Source of the DNA: Bacilli bacterium
GTDB taxonomy: Bacteria; Bacillota_I; Bacilli_A; RF39; UBA660
Length of the DNA stretch: 6,419 nucleotides
Assembly (NCBI GenBank): GCA_022793555.1
Contig: JAAWDB010000036.1
Coordinates: 1-6,419, forward strand
Reading direction: 5' to 3'
The position numbers and the translations under genes are program-made. Of this stretch, positions 5,207 to 6,419 are shown piece after piece; within the stretch, counting starts at the first letter, position 1; each line of letters begins with the position of its first letter. The notes under the pieces were generated by a model. It made no database searches and was not told the origin of the DNA. It worked only from the letters and a program-made list of their open reading frames with translations.

Positions 5207-6097
5207 TTAACATCTTTTTCGTTTAAAATCATCATAACCGTTAATCAAATTCAAAATTGCTTCTTTAATACAAAATAATATTCCTTTTTGAAGATGAGCA
5301 ACGTTTTTAGAATTACAAAGCTGATCAATATGTAATAAAATTTCATCTTGATCCTCTTCTGTTAAACAATAAAAGCAAGCTAGCAAGAAATTAGTTTCTT
5401 CTTTAGATGGTCTATCAGTGGCATTTAAAACTGCATCATAAATTAAATTCTGAAGTAATCCCTTATACATACCAGAAAGAGTTTCTCTTTCTTCTGAAAA
5501 GATTTGAGGGCATCCTGGACTAAACATAATATAATCATAAGCATCACTTAAAGTAATTTTTTGAAGCGGACGTGACAAACTTTCTTTTTCTAACATTCGC
5601 TCAAAAAATAATAAACGGTAATAAGCCTTAGGATTATCTTGATTTAAAATCATATAAGTTAAATAATGGTAATTAGAAAAATAAGTGGATTTTAAATTAT
5701 ACGCTTGAATTTCTTTTTTCATAGACTGCTGTATATCATTTGGAAAATAAGATATATAATCCGGAACTTGATTAATCACATTTATTTGTCTCAATGTCAA
5801 AAAAATACGATAAAAAGGGATAAGATTATTTAACTCATCACTTGTACTATGAACTAACGAAATTGGCTTCAAATGAAAATGATGCTCAAAATAAGAACTA
5901 ATCTTCTCAAGATCATTTATAGGTAATTGTGCATATAATTTATCTTCGTATTCACGTGCCAAAGCAAGATGTTCCATTTTCTTTTGATAAGATATAGATT
6001 TAGGATCCAATGTCATTAATTTTAAATAAATATCCCAAATTCTTTTTCCCGCTAAAACAAGTTCTTCAATTAACTCTTGAATTTTTTGCTGATCCAT
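5207..6097 (-). CDS. Unrecognised 296-residue helical protein between recO and the glyS operon
   Basis: I do not recognise this protein. It has no signal peptide or obvious membrane span and looks largely alpha-helical. Amphipathic N-terminal helices (about 1-75, rich in Glu/Lys/Leu) are followed by an aromatic-rich middle (about 92-170, many Tyr and Phe) and a C-terminal half containing SPGCPQIFSEE (about 193-203) and an acidic TEEDQDE run near 247. It ends in a basic tail, FKRKRC. Six Cys are spread through it without a clear metal-binding spacing. The ATG at 6097 has a very strong AAGGGGGA ribosome-binding site 6 nt upstream and its own consensus promoter 60 nt downstream of recO. It ends just before the T-box promoter, so it is likely transcribed alone, with some read-through since I see no clear terminator. 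Intact frame and strong signals support a real gene; no function can be assigned. Confidence 0.85.
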   Translation of the reverse strand: MDQQKIQELIEELVLAGKRIWDIYLKLMTLDPKSISYQKKMEHLALAREYEDKLYAQLPINDLEKISSYFEHHFHLKPISLVHSTSDELNNLIPFYRIFLTLRQINVINQVPDYISYFPNDIQQSMKKEIQAYNLKSTYFSNYHYLTYMILNQDNPKAYYRLLFFERMLEKESLSRPLQKITLSDAYDYIMFSPGCPQIFSEERETLSGMYKGLLQNLIYDAVLNATDRPSKEETNFLLACFYCLTEEDQDEILLHIDQLCNSKNVAHLQKGILFCIKEAILNLINGYDDFKRKRC

Positions 6098-6122
6098 AAA
6101 AAATCCCCCTTAGTGATAAGCT

Positions 6123-6151
6123 ATTGTACTAAAAGAAAGTAAATTTGTCAA
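6123..6151 (-). promoter_or_regulatory. Consensus promoter for the 296-aa gene
   Basis: A perfect -35 TTGACA (6151-6146), a 17-nt spacer and -10 TACAAT (6128-6123). The predicted start near 6116 leaves a 5' untranslated region of about 20 nt carrying the AAGGGGGA site. The -35 begins about 7 nt after the recO stop codon. Confidence 0.85.
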
Positions 6152-6157
6152 AAAAAA

Positions 6158-6419
6158 TTATAACTCATCTAAATTTTTAATTTTCTCCAAAAATTCTTTA
6201 CTTTTTAAATATATCCCTGTATATCTTTCATAATAGCGATTTAAAAAATCATTAATTTCATTTTTAACATTATCACTAATGCCCAATTTTGAAATACTCT
6301 TAATTTCTACATAATAATACATTCGAAGCATTTTAACCGTTTTTATACTTACAATTTGTTCTTTTTGAACACAGTTTTGACACAAATATCCTCCGGCATC
6401 TGAATCAATCGTAATAATA
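6158..6419 (-). CDS. recO: DNA repair protein RecO, C-terminal 86 residues (runs off the right edge)
   Basis: The frame is open from the right edge to TAA at 6160-6158. The visible part begins IITIDSDAGGYLCQNCVQKE, which matches the second half of the RecO zinc-binding module (a GG followed by C-x2-C), then a helical C-terminus ending FLEKIKNLDEL. The preceding CxxC pair lies beyond the window. RecO binds single-stranded DNA and SSB and, with RecR, loads RecA in RecF-pathway repair. A TTG at 6385 could be taken for a start, but the zinc motif begins upstream of it, so this is the tail of a longer protein (family about 240-260 aa). recO close to glyS is a familiar order in Bacillota, although here an extra gene separates them. 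Confidence 0.83.
   Translation of the reverse strand, partial: IITIDSDAGGYLCQNCVQKEQIVSIKTVKMLRMYYYVEIKSISKLGISDNVKNEINDFLNRYYERYTGIYLKSKEFLEKIKNLDEL

Noticed and set aside
1851..6097. The 296-aa and 393-aa proteins as paralogues
   Set aside because: Both are helical and have loosely similar stretches near the C-terminus (an EE-rich helix followed by spaced Cys and a GI), but the match needs gaps and is too weak by eye. A profile-profile comparison would decide.
6158..6385. A separate 75-aa gene starting at TTG 6385
   Set aside because: The frame stays open to the window edge and the GG..C..C zinc motif begins upstream of the TTG, so it is the tail of RecO.

Overview
The window is AT-rich bacterial DNA with TGG for Trp and TGA, TAG and TAA all used as stops, so the code is standard. 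A glycine-type T-box leader, Gram-positive-style promoters and ribosome-binding sites, and a single-chain glycyl-tRNA synthetase (GlyRS) close to recO point to a low-GC Bacillota, perhaps an Erysipelotrichia- or RF39-like gut lineage. That placement is inference. Every gene I accept lies on the minus strand, so transcription runs from right to left.

In transcription order: the 3' end of recO (6419-6158); a consensus promoter and an unrecognised helical protein of 296 aa (6097-5207); a second promoter, a very compact glycine T-box leader and its terminator (about 5190-5035); a LOG-family nucleotide hydrolase (5014-4508); single-chain GlyRS, glyS (4437-3049); and an unrecognised 393-aa protein (3032-1851) whose end overlaps a terminator hairpin. 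LOG, glyS and the 393-aa gene look like one operon controlled by tRNA-Gly charging. An extended -10 promoter then drives a PF06541-type membrane protein (1782-1105). Last come a strong consensus promoter, a 17-codon leader peptide with three consecutive His codons, a set of alternative hairpins ending in an intrinsic terminator, and hisS (843 to beyond position 1), whose product is eukaryote/archaea-like in its motifs.

The main interest is regulatory. Two aminoacyl-tRNA synthetase genes less than 4 kb apart appear to sense aminoacylation by different mechanisms. glyS is under a T-box whose Stem I seems reduced to a kink-turn and a small hairpin with a Gly codon (GGA) in the apical loop. hisS has no T-box and instead appears to use ribosome-mediated attenuation through a His-rich leader peptide, which is unusual for a low-GC Gram-positive. 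In the T-box leader the best terminator stem shares its upper part with the antiterminator base, so the switch may lie between Stem III and the lower terminator stem. All RNA structures were paired by eye, without energy calculations.
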